Origin: Thysanoteuthis rhombus | Lineage: Eukaryota; Mollusca; Cephalopoda; Oegopsida; Thysanoteuthidae | Assembly (NCBI GenBank): GCA_963457665.1 | Contig: OY735216.1 | Location: 47,467,825 to 47,531,824, forward strand | DNA length: 64,000 bases | Direction: 5' to 3' | In this document: one piece after another, positions 9,247 through 19,690 of the stretch | Layout of the letters: each line of letters opens with the position of its first letter | How positions within the stretch are numbered: position 1 is the stretch's first letter | Translations under genes and position numbers: made by a program | Notes under the pieces: generated by a model | The model's input: only the letters and a program-made list of their open reading frames with translations | Databases searched by the model: none | Told to the model about the DNA's origin: nothing

Positions 9247-11856
9247 CTGGAAGGAGAAGAAGAAGGAAAGGAACATTAGTAATTTTAAAAATCATGAAAA
9301 TCAAATATTATACATAAAGCGATATTTTATAATGAAAAGAGTTCATGTGTGTGTATATCTAAATGGCTGGAAACCCTATATCTTTTCTAGGCGTTCGTTT
9401 GTTTCGTGATCACAGGCGCGTATCTAATACGGGAAATGAAAGAAAAAGATTTATATCTGGATGAAGGAATCTTAGGAATATACCCCTTAAAAACTCAAAA
9501 TGATCCAAGAATTAAACCGTTGATTCACAAAAAAAAAAAAAAAATTCTGATACCCATGTGTTATTTGTCAGATCTGATGTTACGCAATAGAAAAAAAACG
9601 GTTAAATTTAAATTCAATTAAGTCAACTATCTGGCACTAAATAATTTCTGATTATCATTCATCTTCGAATCAAAAGATGAATGTAAATAAGTGACAAAAG
9701 ATCTATAGCTTACTATATTCACGAATACGGCAAATAAAAATTCTATTGAAATAGCACTAGTTTATGCCCAATAAGAAAAAACGTTGAAAATTTGAAACTA
9801 GTCAACGAAGTAAAAGAGGAAGTATTGTAAATATTAATTAAAAAAATTATACTAGTTAAAATATAGAAATGAAAAGAAGAGTTGACTCAAGCAGTCGCTG
9901 GGGCAACAACTTGTTCAATGGTAAAAGACAACCCCTCCCTTTCCCTCGTTGCCTTACCGCCCGTTGGTAAGTATAAGTATATATACCTAAAATATATGTA
10001 AGCTTCAAAAAGCTTCACAGACCCCACCTATATCTCCTCTCCCTCACTTACGTAGTCCCCACCCCTCTGTCAGTCCGTGAGTCTTGTTCGCGTCTCAGCG
10101 ACATTTTCCCACGGAACCTAATGTACGGGTGACCCTGGAGGTCAGGCTTTACGGGGGCAGGGTTGGGAAGAGACGGGCAGAGGAATTAGGGAAAGCTGCA
10201 GGAGCAGGAAGAGAAAGAAAGGGGAAAGGAGTAACAGACAGACTCTGTGTCTGTGTGGTTGCTTTATTAAGACTACCGCCTCTTTCCTCCTCACCCTCGA
10301 TTTCTTCTCTTTTCTCTCTCTTTTTTTAATTTTTTATTTATTACGCCGCTCTAATCTCTAAAAACCCCTCATCTCCTCCCCTCTCACCCGTCTCATTTAC
10401 ATCCTTCCAACACGTGGGAAAATGCTGGCTTTTGTGTACACACACTGAGGCAAAGAACTCTCCCATCTCTTCCCCCTTCGCTTGATTCTCGCATTTGACA
10501 AGAAGGGCGAAGGAAAGAGCGTACAATACATAACATAGGAATGTCTAAACTCTTCATAAGTCAACAAAACAAATTAACTTTTCTCAGATTCCCACACACA
10601 CATGAACCCATTTCATTATACATATTTTCAGTTCATGTGAATCTGTATTTTTGACATATTTTAACCATCTTATATATATATTCAACAGATAACAAGTTAA
10701 TTTTATACAGATTCAACATATCTTAATCATGTTTTATAGATTTAAACATATTTCAATCATGTAATACGGATTCATATCTTTTGATCATGTTGTAACATGT
10801 TACATGAATTAAACAAGTCATTATCATATTATAGACTCAAAATCGATTCAGGATTGTTATTATCATTTCATACCTAGAGGCAACACGAACAGAAAATCAT
10901 ATTATTCGTGATGCTGACATTGTAACCTCTCTTAACGATACTGTCAATACTGTCACAGGGTGATTAAACGAAGATACATTGAAAGTTGATTGATACTTAC
11001 ATCTTTTTTGAGGGCTTTGAGCACCAGGGTCTTCAATTCAGATAAACAATCGTTAATACGTGTTCGTCTTCGTTTTTCCATCATTAATTTATTAATCTGA
11101 AATAACGAAAAAAAAAGGCAATAAGTAATTTGTTGTTTCAAAATTTTACCTCGATCACTCATTTAAAAACATAATTCATGCAATTCTAGAGAGAAAACGG
11201 ACACTACATGAGAGATAATTGAATTACGATTCCAAGTTGCTAAAATGAGGAAGTAGCATTGAAATTCCAACAAAAATAAATGCTGTTACTCTCTGTTTTT
11301 CTTTATCTACTGCACGTGATTGGTTCTGTTCAAGATCAATGTTGAAACCAAGCAACTCATTTCGAAGCAAAACAGTTGACACTGACGGTTATGATTACGT
11401 TCTTACATGTCAAATATTCACATTGACAGATATGAGAAATCTATGTTGTCGATTGGGTTAGGGAAGATTAGTTTGTCACACACTCAAGTTAGATAAACAA
11501 TGAGAATGTTCGCGTTCAGTTGAACAGAATGCAAAACATCTCAGTATTCAATAAAAACAAATACAGATTTATGATAATTTCTGTAGCTGATTATTATCAT
11601 AAGTTATGTATCGACTCAAGAGAAGCTCCCCAGCATTCTGCCTAAGATCAGAGTGTAGTATACGTGTGTGAGTGTATACTGATATTGATATATCTTCTGA
11701 CAGCTTAAACACACCAAAGAGTGAATGATTTAGTTGACAAATATAATGACATAAAGATCAATATATTAAAACAAAACAAAAACTTACTTTTCTGTGTGTT
11801 GGTGTTTTGATGGGACCGGCATTAGAAGCCACAGTATTTGTAACGCTGTCCAGCAT
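8443..11856 (-). CDS. HES: HES-family bHLH-Orange transcriptional repressor, three coding exons
   Basis: Coding exons are 11856-11788, 11096-11001 and 9246-8443, giving 322 residues. Both introns have GTAAGT-type donors and pyrimidine-AG acceptors and fall between codons (phase 0). Residues 24-55 hold the basic region and helix 1 (MEKRRRTRIND, then LSELKTLVLKALKKD). Residues 59-82 are helix 2 (FSKLEKVDILEMTVKYL). About 94-125 is the Orange domain (RVPLDVEVMRYMNSEEARSRL to HISKCV). A Pro/Thr/Gln-rich linker follows, and the protein ends exactly in WRPW, the Groucho/TLE-binding tetrapeptide. By family knowledge it is a nuclear DNA-binding repressor acting downstream of Notch. The first ATG in exon 1 has A at -3. 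The usual HES basic-region proline is Leu here (NKLMMEKRRR). HEY is excluded because it ends in YRPW and has Gly at that site. The family call is very secure; the paralogue is not. Confidence 0.97.
10106..10113 (-). promoter_or_regulatory. CSL/Su(H) site in HES intron 2
   Basis: CGTGGGAA on the minus strand, an exact high-affinity CSL octamer, in a non-repetitive GC-rich part of intron 2. Confidence 0.45.
10411..10420 (+). promoter_or_regulatory. Overlapping E-box and CSL site in HES intron 2
   Basis: CACGTGGGAA combines an E-box (CACGTG, 10411-10416) with a high-affinity CSL octamer (CGTGGGAA, 10413-10420), about 300 bp from the CSL site at 10106. Occupancy by HES/bHLH factors and CSL would be mutually exclusive. 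Confidence 0.45.
11001..11096 (-). other. HES: HES coding exon 2 (basic region and helix 1)
   Basis: 96 nt, 32 codons, from INKLMM to ALKKD. Acceptor TTATTTCAG|ATT and donor GAT|GTAAGTATC. The exon carries the whole basic region and helix 1 and ends in the loop, so the two helices are split across an intron. Confidence 0.95.
11097..11787 (-). other. HES intron 1
   Basis: A 691-bp AT-rich intron with GTAAGT at the 5' end and TTATTTCAG at the 3' end. I see no coding sequence or long simple repeat in it. A phase-0 intron just before the basic region is a common position in HES genes. Confidence 0.85.
11788..11856 (-). other. HES: HES coding exon 1
   Basis: Codes for 23 residues beginning MLDSVTNTVASN and ending THRK just before the basic region. 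The donor reads AAA|GTAAGT. It is too short to stand out as an open frame; it was found by looking upstream of exon 2 for an ATG with a matching phase. The N-terminus is short, as is usual for HES proteins. The exon also carries the 5' UTR up to the predicted cap near 12112. Confidence 0.88.
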
Positions 11857-11948
11857 GATGAGATGTTTTCAAATATAGTTCAAAACAAATCCAAGAACCA
11901 GATCAATAGAAAGATGTGTTGAAAGATCGTCAGGTGGTTGTTTCCCAA

Positions 11949-11972
11949 TCAAATGGTTTCAAGTATTACCAT
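11949..11972 (-). promoter_or_regulatory. Short upstream ORF in the HES 5' UTR
   Basis: ATG at 11972 opens a seven-codon frame (MVILETI) closed by TGA at 11951-11949, 92 nt before the HES start codon. It is the only upstream ATG I see between the predicted cap site and the main start. It could reduce translation; this depends on the inferred cap site. Confidence 0.5.
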
Positions 11973-12133
11973 AGGAAATATGTATGAGTATGGAATAGGT
12001 AAAAGCTTCGTTACTTTGAAAAAATCAAAGTTTCGTTTCCGAGTAAGTGTTCGATTGGCGATGGACAAGATGAGAGATGCGGCCAGAACGGCTACGGGAT
12101 TGACAATGTTCTGACGACACAGTGAGCAGGCTG

Positions 12134-12141
12134 TATTTATA
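12134..12141 (-). promoter_or_regulatory. TATA box of the HES gene
   Basis: The minus strand reads CTTATAAATACAG in GC-rich surroundings. An initiator-like TCAGAA near 12114-12109 lies about 27 bp downstream, so the cap site is predicted near 12112 with a 5' UTR of about 255 nt. Confidence 0.75.
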
Positions 12142-12175
12142 AGCCCCCGGAGCCCCTCCCCGCCCTCCTTGGAGA

Positions 12176-12181
12176 CACGAG
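12176..12181 (-). promoter_or_regulatory. N-box (CACGAG), possible HES autorepression site
   Basis: CACGAG on the plus strand lies between the TATA box and the paired CSL site. HES1 represses itself through N-boxes (CACNAG) in the same interval. A single hexamer is weak alone; position gives it weight. Confidence 0.45.
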
Positions 12182-12197
12182 CTGAGCCGGCGAGCTG

Positions 12198-12229
12198 TGT
12201 GTGAAGCGGAGACCGGCCACTTTCCCACG
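12198..12229 (-). promoter_or_regulatory. Su(H)/CSL paired site (SPS) in the HES promoter
   Basis: On the plus strand TGTGTGAA (12198-12205) is followed after 16 bp by TTCCCACG (12222-12229). These fit YRTGDGAD and HTCHCAYR at every position, and the inverted arrangement with a 15-17 bp spacer is the Notch paired-site architecture known from E(spl) and HES1 promoters. It sits 57-88 bp upstream of the TATA box, the usual place in HES1-type promoters. In such sites two Notch intracellular domain/CSL/Mastermind complexes bind cooperatively. Confidence 0.85.
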
Positions 12230-12545
12230 CTAGTTTTTTACCACACATTCTGACGGACGCGTTCGGCAATCGTGTGTGACCAGAGACCGAAAGAAAGGAA
12301 AGGAGAGTGGGAAGGGAAAGGGAAGTGAGCGGGGGGAGGGGGAGAAAAAAAGAGGGAAGGGTGAGGGAGAGGTGGCGGTGAATGGCTGACGAGTGGCGGC
12401 TGCCCGACCTGCTCTCCCACCCTCACCGCGCCACCGCCTCGTCGACCCCCCCTAACCCCTCCCGAAACCCTCCACAATCCACAACACATTCCCATACCCG
12501 ACCCCCTCAAACCCCGACCCCGAAAACCTTACCTCGTCATCGTCT
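12230..12545 (-). promoter_or_regulatory. GC-rich distal promoter flank of HES
   Basis: Purine-rich then C-rich sequence with many CpGs, in sharp contrast to the AT-rich surroundings. It has no convincing coding frame and no simple repeat beyond short G/A and C runs. It probably forms a CpG-containing promoter region. Confidence 0.5.
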
Positions 12546-12599
12546 TCCTGCTTACGATTCTTTTCCACTTACACTGCAAGATCTGTGTATCACTATGTC

Positions 12600-12860
12600 C
12601 GTATGTGTGTCTGTGTTTGTGTGTACTTATACAGATGTGTATAGATATGTGTATTGTTATGAATAGAGGCTCTATAATGCCTTTGTACGCGTGTCTATGC
12701 TTTCATCAGTCTGTGATTATCTATAAATGCTGGTGCGTATGCATTGTGACACACACGTTTATCTTTACATATTCATATGTATGTATGAATGTATATATAT
12801 TTGCGCATGTATCACTCTATCGTTAAATAAATGTCTCAAGTTATGTTTATGTGGGGTTGA

Positions 12861-12940
<80 letters not shown>

Positions 12941-13397
12941 TTGTATATGTATATATGTTTGCGTATGTATGACAGTATTGTCAAATAGATATAATAATGT
13001 TAGTGTATAGTTATTCATTCGCATGTTAGCGTGTGTTTGTGACACTATTGTTAACTACAATAATACGTGTATATCAAGTTATGTTTCGGTGTAATTATAT
13101 GTATGTATTTACGTATGTGTACATTTTTGTGTATGTATCGAATTGTGATATAATAACATTGTATGAGAATTCACTAAGTGTTTGATTGTTGGATGAGTGT
13201 GTACACAGATCTGTCTTCAGGCATGCAAATATGACTCTTTACGTATGCGTTTTTTTGGTTTGTGATTACAGTACACATGTGATCCTGTAGGCCCTTATGC
13301 ACTCTCACACTCACACACACACATAGATACTCAAATATAGACACTCACATACACACACAGACACACACAATCACTCACACACACTCTCAGGCATAAT

Positions 13398-13446
<49 letters not shown>

Positions 13447-13465
13447 TATACACACATATATACAC

Positions 13466-13563
<98 letters not shown>

Positions 13564-14050
13564 GTGTGTGTGTGTGTGTCTATGTCTGTGTGTGAGTGTG
13601 TATTTATGCCAACAAGTAACATAGCTTGTCTTACTCATTGTTTGCAGTATTATGATGCTGAATAATGAAAACGTTTATAATTGTACTCAAATATGTAGTT
13701 ATGTGCATCATATGTATATATATATACATATATATATATGTGTGTGTGTGTGTGTACGTGCATGTATGAGTATGTATTGGAGGTTTCTGTCTGACTGAAG
13801 TATGTGTGTGTTTCATTACAAGAGTGAATGCCATTACTGTATACGTACGTACACTACAGGTGTTTTTGTTTCTACTGTACGTAGAATACATAATTGATTA
13901 ACTTATGTACGCATGGGTGTGTTTATGTCTTTCAGTCTAAGAGTATGGATACAAATTCGAAATGCGTGTGTGCAGTGTAGGTGGTTACAATGTTTGCGTA
14001 TAGTTATGTATTGTATTATTTGGTAAGTAGCTCGTGTGTATGTATATCCG

Positions 14051-14139
<89 letters not shown>

Positions 14140-14869
14140 TGTGTGTTACGTAAAATGTATAATTGAGTATAATTGTATTTCTGTACGTGAAGGCATTTAG
14201 AATTGTTGTATATATCAACGTAATAATGTTTCAGTGCGTGTATATTTCATGTAGAGACGAGTGTGTGAAAACCAAATAAAAAAGTTATGCGTGTATACAT
14301 GTGTATGTATTGACATAGTGTTCGAATATCTATGTGTATGGGTACATGTGTATTTTTCTAAAAGTTTGTATGCGTTACTATATACCGTATCTATGTATGT
14401 GTGAGTACATTATCAGAAACGTGGGAATGTATACGTCTATGTCTATGTGTCCGTATTTTCCCCTGACAGTGTGTATGTAATCAACTTTCAATACGGATGA
14501 GTGTGTGCGTTTGCGTGTACATGTACACGATTAATTATGCATATCTCTATGCACGTGAGAATGTATACGTTTGTGTATGTGGGTACAAGTGTGCGTATTA
14601 TCTCTCAATGGTATGTATGTGTGAGTGTGATTCACATCCAAGATGGATGAGAGTATATATGTTTGTACTTCTAATTATATGTGTATGTTCGCTCGATGTT
14701 ATGTTTGTGTAAGTGAGTGAGTGCGTACGTATGTGTATGTATGTGTATGTGTGTGTATGTATGTGTGTGTGCGTGTGCGTACGTATATTTTACTTCTCAT
14801 ATGGATGAGTGTGTATGTTTCTACGTACAATTATATTCAGCTGTGTAAAAAAGAAAAAAAAGTCTTTTT
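12600..14869. repeat. GT/TA microsatellite-dense flank upstream of HES
   Basis: Nearly continuous GTGTATGT-type sequence with long pure TA tracts at 12862-12931, 13405-13441, 13505-13561 and 14056-14135 and a CA run at 13478-13505. No coding content; Cys/Val/Tyr frames are repeat artefacts. Confidence 0.9.
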
Positions 14870-15190
14870 ATTGCAGATATGAGCGTATGTGACGGCATTT
14901 TAAAAGCAGCCGTATGTAAGCGTGTGTTGTACGTATGTGTGGGAAAGAGTGAGAGATCTGGGAGTGGAAGGGGCTTACCGGGAGGAAATATTGGCCCTAG
15001 GCAGGCGTGGGAACGTGGCCAAGCAGTCTGCGTAAACATTAAAATAATAGAAGGAAAGAAAGGAGAAGCGGGGGGGGGGAAGAGAGGGTGTGATGAAAAG
15101 AGTGAGGGAAGGCTGACACTCCCCGCCACGACCTGATACCTTATACCAAAAAGCGACATCAAGCTGATTGTCAACGTTGCGCCCCTCCTT
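14870..15190. promoter_or_regulatory. Unique-sequence island upstream of HES, candidate Notch enhancer
   Basis: About 320 bp of complex, partly purine-rich sequence surrounded by kilobases of GT/CA microsatellite. It contains TGTGGGAA (14938-14945) and CGTGGGAA (15006-15013), both fitting the CSL consensus, plus CAGCTG-like sequence near 15160. It lies about 2.8 kb upstream of the predicted HES cap site. Enhancer function is inference. Confidence 0.35.
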
Positions 15191-15735
15191 GCCTCCACAC
15201 ACAAACACCTGCACACACACACACACACACACACACATGCATGCACACATTCTCATACACGTATACGGTCACATAGACACTTATAGACACAAGATCAGAC
15301 ATACACACTGATGCGCATACACATACATAGACACAAACACACACATAAACACATGTAGATGCGTGCACACACATACACACATACATACACACACACAGAG
15401 GTGCACACACATACAGAGACACAAACACACATATAGGCACATACAGATACACATACACAGAGGGGTAGACACACACATGCACATATACGCAGAGGCACAC
15501 ACATGTACTCACGCATACAGAGACAGACATACACACAGAGGCACACATACACATACACATACATATGTCTATACACACACACACACACACGCACATACAG
15601 AGATGTATGGAGATACACGCACATAGAGACACTCAGAGAGATGAACAGAGACTCACACATACATCAATGCATACCGACACACACGCATGTGAAGAAACTT
15701 GTATTGATACCATTACATAAAACAATGTAGTTATT
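15191..15735. repeat. CA-rich microsatellite tract
   Basis: Imperfect CACACATACA-type repeats for about 540 bp, giving Thr/His or Cys/Val pseudo-frames. Confidence 0.92.
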
Positions 15736-15743
15736 TACTAAGA

Positions 15744-15800
15744 GTTCTTTAGTCTGGCACAAGGCCACAATAGTGGTGAACCCCGTCTGTTTTTACATAC
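15744..15800. repeat. Short SINE-like motif copy 1 (TGGCACAAGGCCA)
   Basis: GAGTTCTTTAGTCTGGCACAAGGCCACAATAGT-type block, recurring at 15955 and 16322 within CA repeats. Three closely related fragments in 600 bp suggest a short repeat dispersed together with CA tracts. Confidence 0.45.
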
Positions 15801-15954
15801 AAACATCTGCAAACACTGACACGCACACACACACACACACATACACACACTGACATACAGATACACAGACACACATGCAGACATGCGATCATAGACAACT
15901 GCGGGCGCGAACACGCACACACGCCTAGACATTATCTATTTAAGGTTATTTAAC

Positions 15955-16012
15955 AAGTGTTCTTGAGTCTGGCACAAGGCCATGATAACGAAGAACATCC
16001 CCAGCCTCTACA
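15955..16012. repeat. Short SINE-like motif copy 2
   Basis: TGTTCTTGAGTCTGGCACAA followed by GGCCATGATAAC; matches the copy at 15744. Confidence 0.45.
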
Positions 16013-16510
16013 CACCCCACACCTACATACACAAACATACACCCAGATATACAAATGCATACACACACCCACAGAGACCCACGGACACAAACATACAGAA
16101 CACAAACGCACACACACGGACACATAAATAACCCTAAGATAATACATACCCACGAAGACACACATAAACACACACGCACATATGCACATACACATGAACA
16201 TATATACACCAAAACACACGAACACACAGAGAAATACATACACACGCATACACACGTAAACATACCGGAATGTAACGACAAACTTAAATATGTGTACATA
16301 CATATCACAACATAAAATAATGTATTTATTTATTAGTGGCACAAGGCCACAATAATGGGGCTCTTGTGAGGATCGAAGTTGCTATGTCTTGCAAGATTTG
16401 CTCGGTAACCATTACTCTACGGCAACACACACGCATACACACATACACATGCACACACATACATACATACATACATACATACGTACTCCCACCTCGAAAT
16501 GCATAAATAC
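16013..16510. repeat. CA-rich tract with motif copy 3
   Basis: ACACAT/ACACAC repeats. Within them 16333-16425 has TGGCACAAGGCCACAATAAT followed by a tRNA-like GAGGATCGAAGTT. It ends in a CATA microsatellite at 16459-16482. Confidence 0.75.
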
Positions 16511-17089
16511 ACAAATTAAGTAATATGGATTTTACAATCCTACCAAGAAGTAAGACCGTATAGAGTCAGTCTGTCGGGGACAAGACCAAACAAAGAATCG
16601 GCGGCAGTTTAATTGTTTTCTCCATCTCTCTAAATACTCAGTTGGATTTTTAAAAAAGATAGTTTTCATGTTAATTTATGACTACATAGGATTATTTGTC
16701 TTATTTCTTTATTAATAAACTTTCTCTCTCTAAAAATTGAAATTTCAAAAATGATTCTGTGAATGGAGGTGTCCGCCTGAAACTACGTTGAAAATCAGCA
16801 TTGGAAAAGAAAACTTCAACAGAACACAAGAAGAGAGACTAACGGCTGGAATAATGGTAACCGAAGTCGCTTTTATTTCACTTTGTGTCAGTTGTGATGA
16901 GATGATGAGGATCCAGCGCCGACCAAAGTTCCTCGCAAGCTGAACTTCGGCGTCTTTTTAAGCCTAACTGACCTTGTCGTTGTTCATGGTTTTAGTATCG
17001 GAAAGTATTTAACTATCAGATATTCCTGAAAAATCTGACATCAAATCATGGAATTTTCTCATTGAACAACGGTAGCCATCAAAGATGGC

Positions 17090-17600
17090 AAAGTTTGTTC
17101 GTGAGTTAATGTGTTTATGTATTCTAACGCTAATACAGACATATAAATTGGCATCTGCATTCTGCTAGACCCTTCCAAGAAATACTTATTTTTAATTTTT
17201 TGACTTTTTTATGGCCTTGTCCTTGTTTGTAAATTCATTTGTTTGTTCCAGCGCTCCTGGCCATACCGTTTTATATACAGACTCGGGAATTGGCATAAGT
17301 ACTCCACTAGACGCCTTCAAGAAATGTTTTTGATTTTTGAAGAAATAAGCTTCTTCGGACCATTTGGGGCATTATTCGAACGGGTTTATTCATAACATCT
17401 AGATTATTTTTTTAAAAATTCTGTTTTAGATTTTTTTTTTCACAGGAAAACGCCAGTGATGTCATGAATAGAATTCATTCTGACCATATTCATTTTTCGA
17501 TGAATTTCTTCTACGTGGCATCAAATTATGCCGCAGCGGTTCTTCAATTATTGACTGTGATGACGAGTTTTGACTGTTTTAATTTTGTTTAATTGATTCA
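17090..17600 (+). repeat. Repeat family A, plus copy with internal duplication
   Basis: Blocks GTACTCCACTAGACGCCTTC, CAGGAAAACGCCAGTGATGT and ATTGACTGTGATG(A/G)CGAG recur at 21240-21960 (interrupted), 29040-29340 (inverted) and 49650-49880. Two similar leaders at 17095 and 17215 show a local duplication. An inverted piece follows at 17840-17990. Confidence 0.6.
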
Positions 17601-17839
17601 TTTGCCCCTTTTCCGTTTATATTTAGAAAGCCTCACTGTATCAGGCACATAAGAAGCGCCCTCTCCCCACTTATTAATTTTGGAAAGAAATTCTAACCCC
17701 TATTCTTACACGACCCCATCCCCACTGAGTAAATTTCGAGTTTCAATCTCTACTCTCACCCCCTTGATAGCTGGGAGGCAGGAAGCTATGGATCTGCCAA
17801 AATGGTAAGGTATGAACTTGAAGTCACATGAAAAAATCC

Positions 17840-17990
17840 AGCAATGAATAAATATGGTCAGAATACATTCTATTTATGATATCACAGGCGTTTTCCACTG
17901 AAAAACATAAAAGATACAGTAAAAATAGCATCTAGATTTTGGAGAAAAATTCTTTGCCAAAACGTCGGGGCAGGGAGTTAGTGTATTAAA
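17840..17990 (-). repeat. Repeat family A, inverted partial copy
   Basis: The minus strand repeats the GTTTTCCAC/CAGTGGAAAACGCCTGTGAT-type block of 17440-17480 and the TAGAATG(T/A)ATTCTGACCATA block. With the preceding copy it makes an inverted repeat of about 350 bp spacing. Confidence 0.55.
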
Positions 17991-18729
17991 TTCAATTGTA
18001 TCGGCTAATTTCACAGATTTTAAGATTGTGTTCCACCAAAATACCTTTCCGTTCAATCTTTCTACGAAAACAAAAAAAAAATTTTTGAGGATTAGACGGA
18101 AAAAAGAGAAAATTTCAAGATTTAAACCTTCAAGAAGCTACTCCCAAAAGTTCGTAGAAATTGAAACACGACTTGGCTTCCTCGAAGGAAGAAAATGATG
18201 AAAAATGAGATTCTCTACTGTGTTGACACTCTGGATATTTTTTTTATACATAAATCTTGATACTTCAGATTGTCCCTAGATCATGAGAATTGGTGTTTAG
18301 TTACTGGACATAAATCTAGATAATTATGAAAGAAATATAGATGATTTTGCTTAATTTTTCTTTATTTCTCAGTGGAGTGATTTCGAGTGATGCAGGAAAT
18401 GTACGGAGAGACATGAGAAATTCTAGATATTCTTCCTGTGACATATGGCACCAAATAAAAAAGAATAAAACTTTTGTTCATGTAAATCAACAAAAAAAAA
18501 AAACCAAGATAAATTACTTAATTAGAACAAAGTCAGTTAAATACTATACTAGCGTTGCCCTTTTGAGTTTTGTCTTGATGCCTTTTGACTGGTGAGACTT
18601 TTGGACAGCAAGAGTAATAGTTTACGTAATTGTTCTCCATTGCAAGATAAAAGCTCTCACCCATTGCAAGTTATCTATTGATTGTTGATTGCATCATCAA
18701 TCAAAATAAAACGGAAATTTCATTGAGTT

Positions 18730-18965
18730 AGCCGTAAAACTACATGACGGAGATACCCGTCATTAGCAGTTAACGGGCTAGCAGTTGATTCTATATGTTG
18801 GCGTTTGTTTTTGTCTTCGACCAAACGTTTTAATGGTCAACGTGATAGTGTTTCTAAGAATTGATGTAAACGGACCTACTTTTCTGTTCATTTTTTAATG
18901 CACACTCTTATTTCAAATTTCTCTCGTAGGTGACTCACTGTCCATGGACGCATATGCAATAGTTT
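18730..18965 (+). repeat. Repeat family E (also 24675-24945)
   Basis: Shares GTTGGCGTTTGT, GACCAAACGTTTTAAT, GAACGGACCTACTTTTC-like and GTGACTCACTGTC blocks with 24675-24945. The second copy has a 60-bp insertion in the middle. Confidence 0.65.
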
Positions 18966-19282
18966 GGTGCTAAAGAAAGAAGTAAGGTGACGCAGGGCTA
19001 CCTGCACTCAGGAAGAGGGGGAGACCTCTAAGCGCCCACCCACGGAAATTTTGAAAATTCAACTGATTTCAGGGACGTTTTTATGCCATGTGTGGTGGAC
19101 ATTTAGACTTATACGGGTTAATTTTTCACGCCAGTGAGAATTTTAGTTGTCTCTAGATAGTGAGGGAATGCCGTTCCCTCTCCTCTAAAATGGTAAGGGA
19201 AGAATAGACACGTACTCACACGCACACATGTACAAACAAACACACTCGCACAGACATCTACACACACATACACACAAATATG

Positions 19283-19480
19283 ATTACTGTAGTAAAATTA
19301 ACTTGGATTTATATTAGATGAAGCTCCGTCAACCATGACTAATTTTTGACTAGTATTTCTTTCATCTTAATTTTAGTTGCTTTACATCACAGCTAAGATG
19401 AAAGAAATATTAGTTAAACTTTAGTAATGGTTGACAGTGATTCATCGAATAGAAATCCAAGTTATTATTACTATAGTAAC
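19283..19480. mobile_element. MITE-like inverted repeat, family J
   Basis: Almost the whole 198 bp folds back. The left arm (ATTACTGTAGTAAA, AACTTGGATTT, CCGTCAACCATGACTAA, TATTTCTTTCATCTTA) is the reverse complement of the right arm with few mismatches. No coding capacity. A related element lies at 41621-41990. Confidence 0.65.
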
Positions 19481-19482
19481 TA

Positions 19483-19485
<3 letters not shown>

Positions 19486-19554
<69 letters not shown>

Positions 19555-19690
19555 TGTGTGTGTTTGTGTGTGTTCGTGTGTGAGTTATGTGTGAGTGAGT
19601 GTGCATTTGAATGTGTGTGTATGTGTGCGTGTGTATACACAAGTGTGTGTGTATGTGTGTGTGTATTTTTATGTGTCCGTATGTGTGTAT
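19486..19690. repeat. (TA)n followed by GTGT-rich tract
   Basis: TA run 19486-19551 then imperfect GTGTGTTC/GTGTATGT to about 19690, directly abutting the inverted-repeat element. Confidence 0.92.

Larger units (their letters stand above)
9247..11000 (-). other. HES intron 2, with candidate cis-regulatory segment
   Basis: 1,754 bp. The half next to exon 3 (9250-9880) is AT-rich and unremarkable. From about 9900 to 10520 the composition shifts to GC- and pyrimidine-rich non-repetitive sequence that holds two exact high-affinity CSL sites (see separate entries). The rest is AT-rich with ordinary short poly-T/poly-A runs. Confidence 0.85.

Noticed and set aside
10084-10329. 81-codon plus-strand frame in HES intron 2
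   Set aside because: Low-complexity Arg/Gly/Ser composition from GC-rich sequence; antisense to an intron, no motif.
11949-12510. 106- and 90-codon minus-strand frames across the HES leader and promoter
   Set aside because: They overlap the predicted TATA box, paired CSL site and cap site; composition follows the GC-rich promoter.
13371-13638. Possible Z-DNA/regulatory CA-TA cluster annotated as a separate element
   Set aside because: It is one of many similar microsatellites in the same flank, with no distinguishing feature.
14821-16342. Cys/Val/Met-rich and Thr/His-rich open frames up to 153 codons
   Set aside because: Products of GT/CA repeats read in different frames, with mirrored frames on the other strand.
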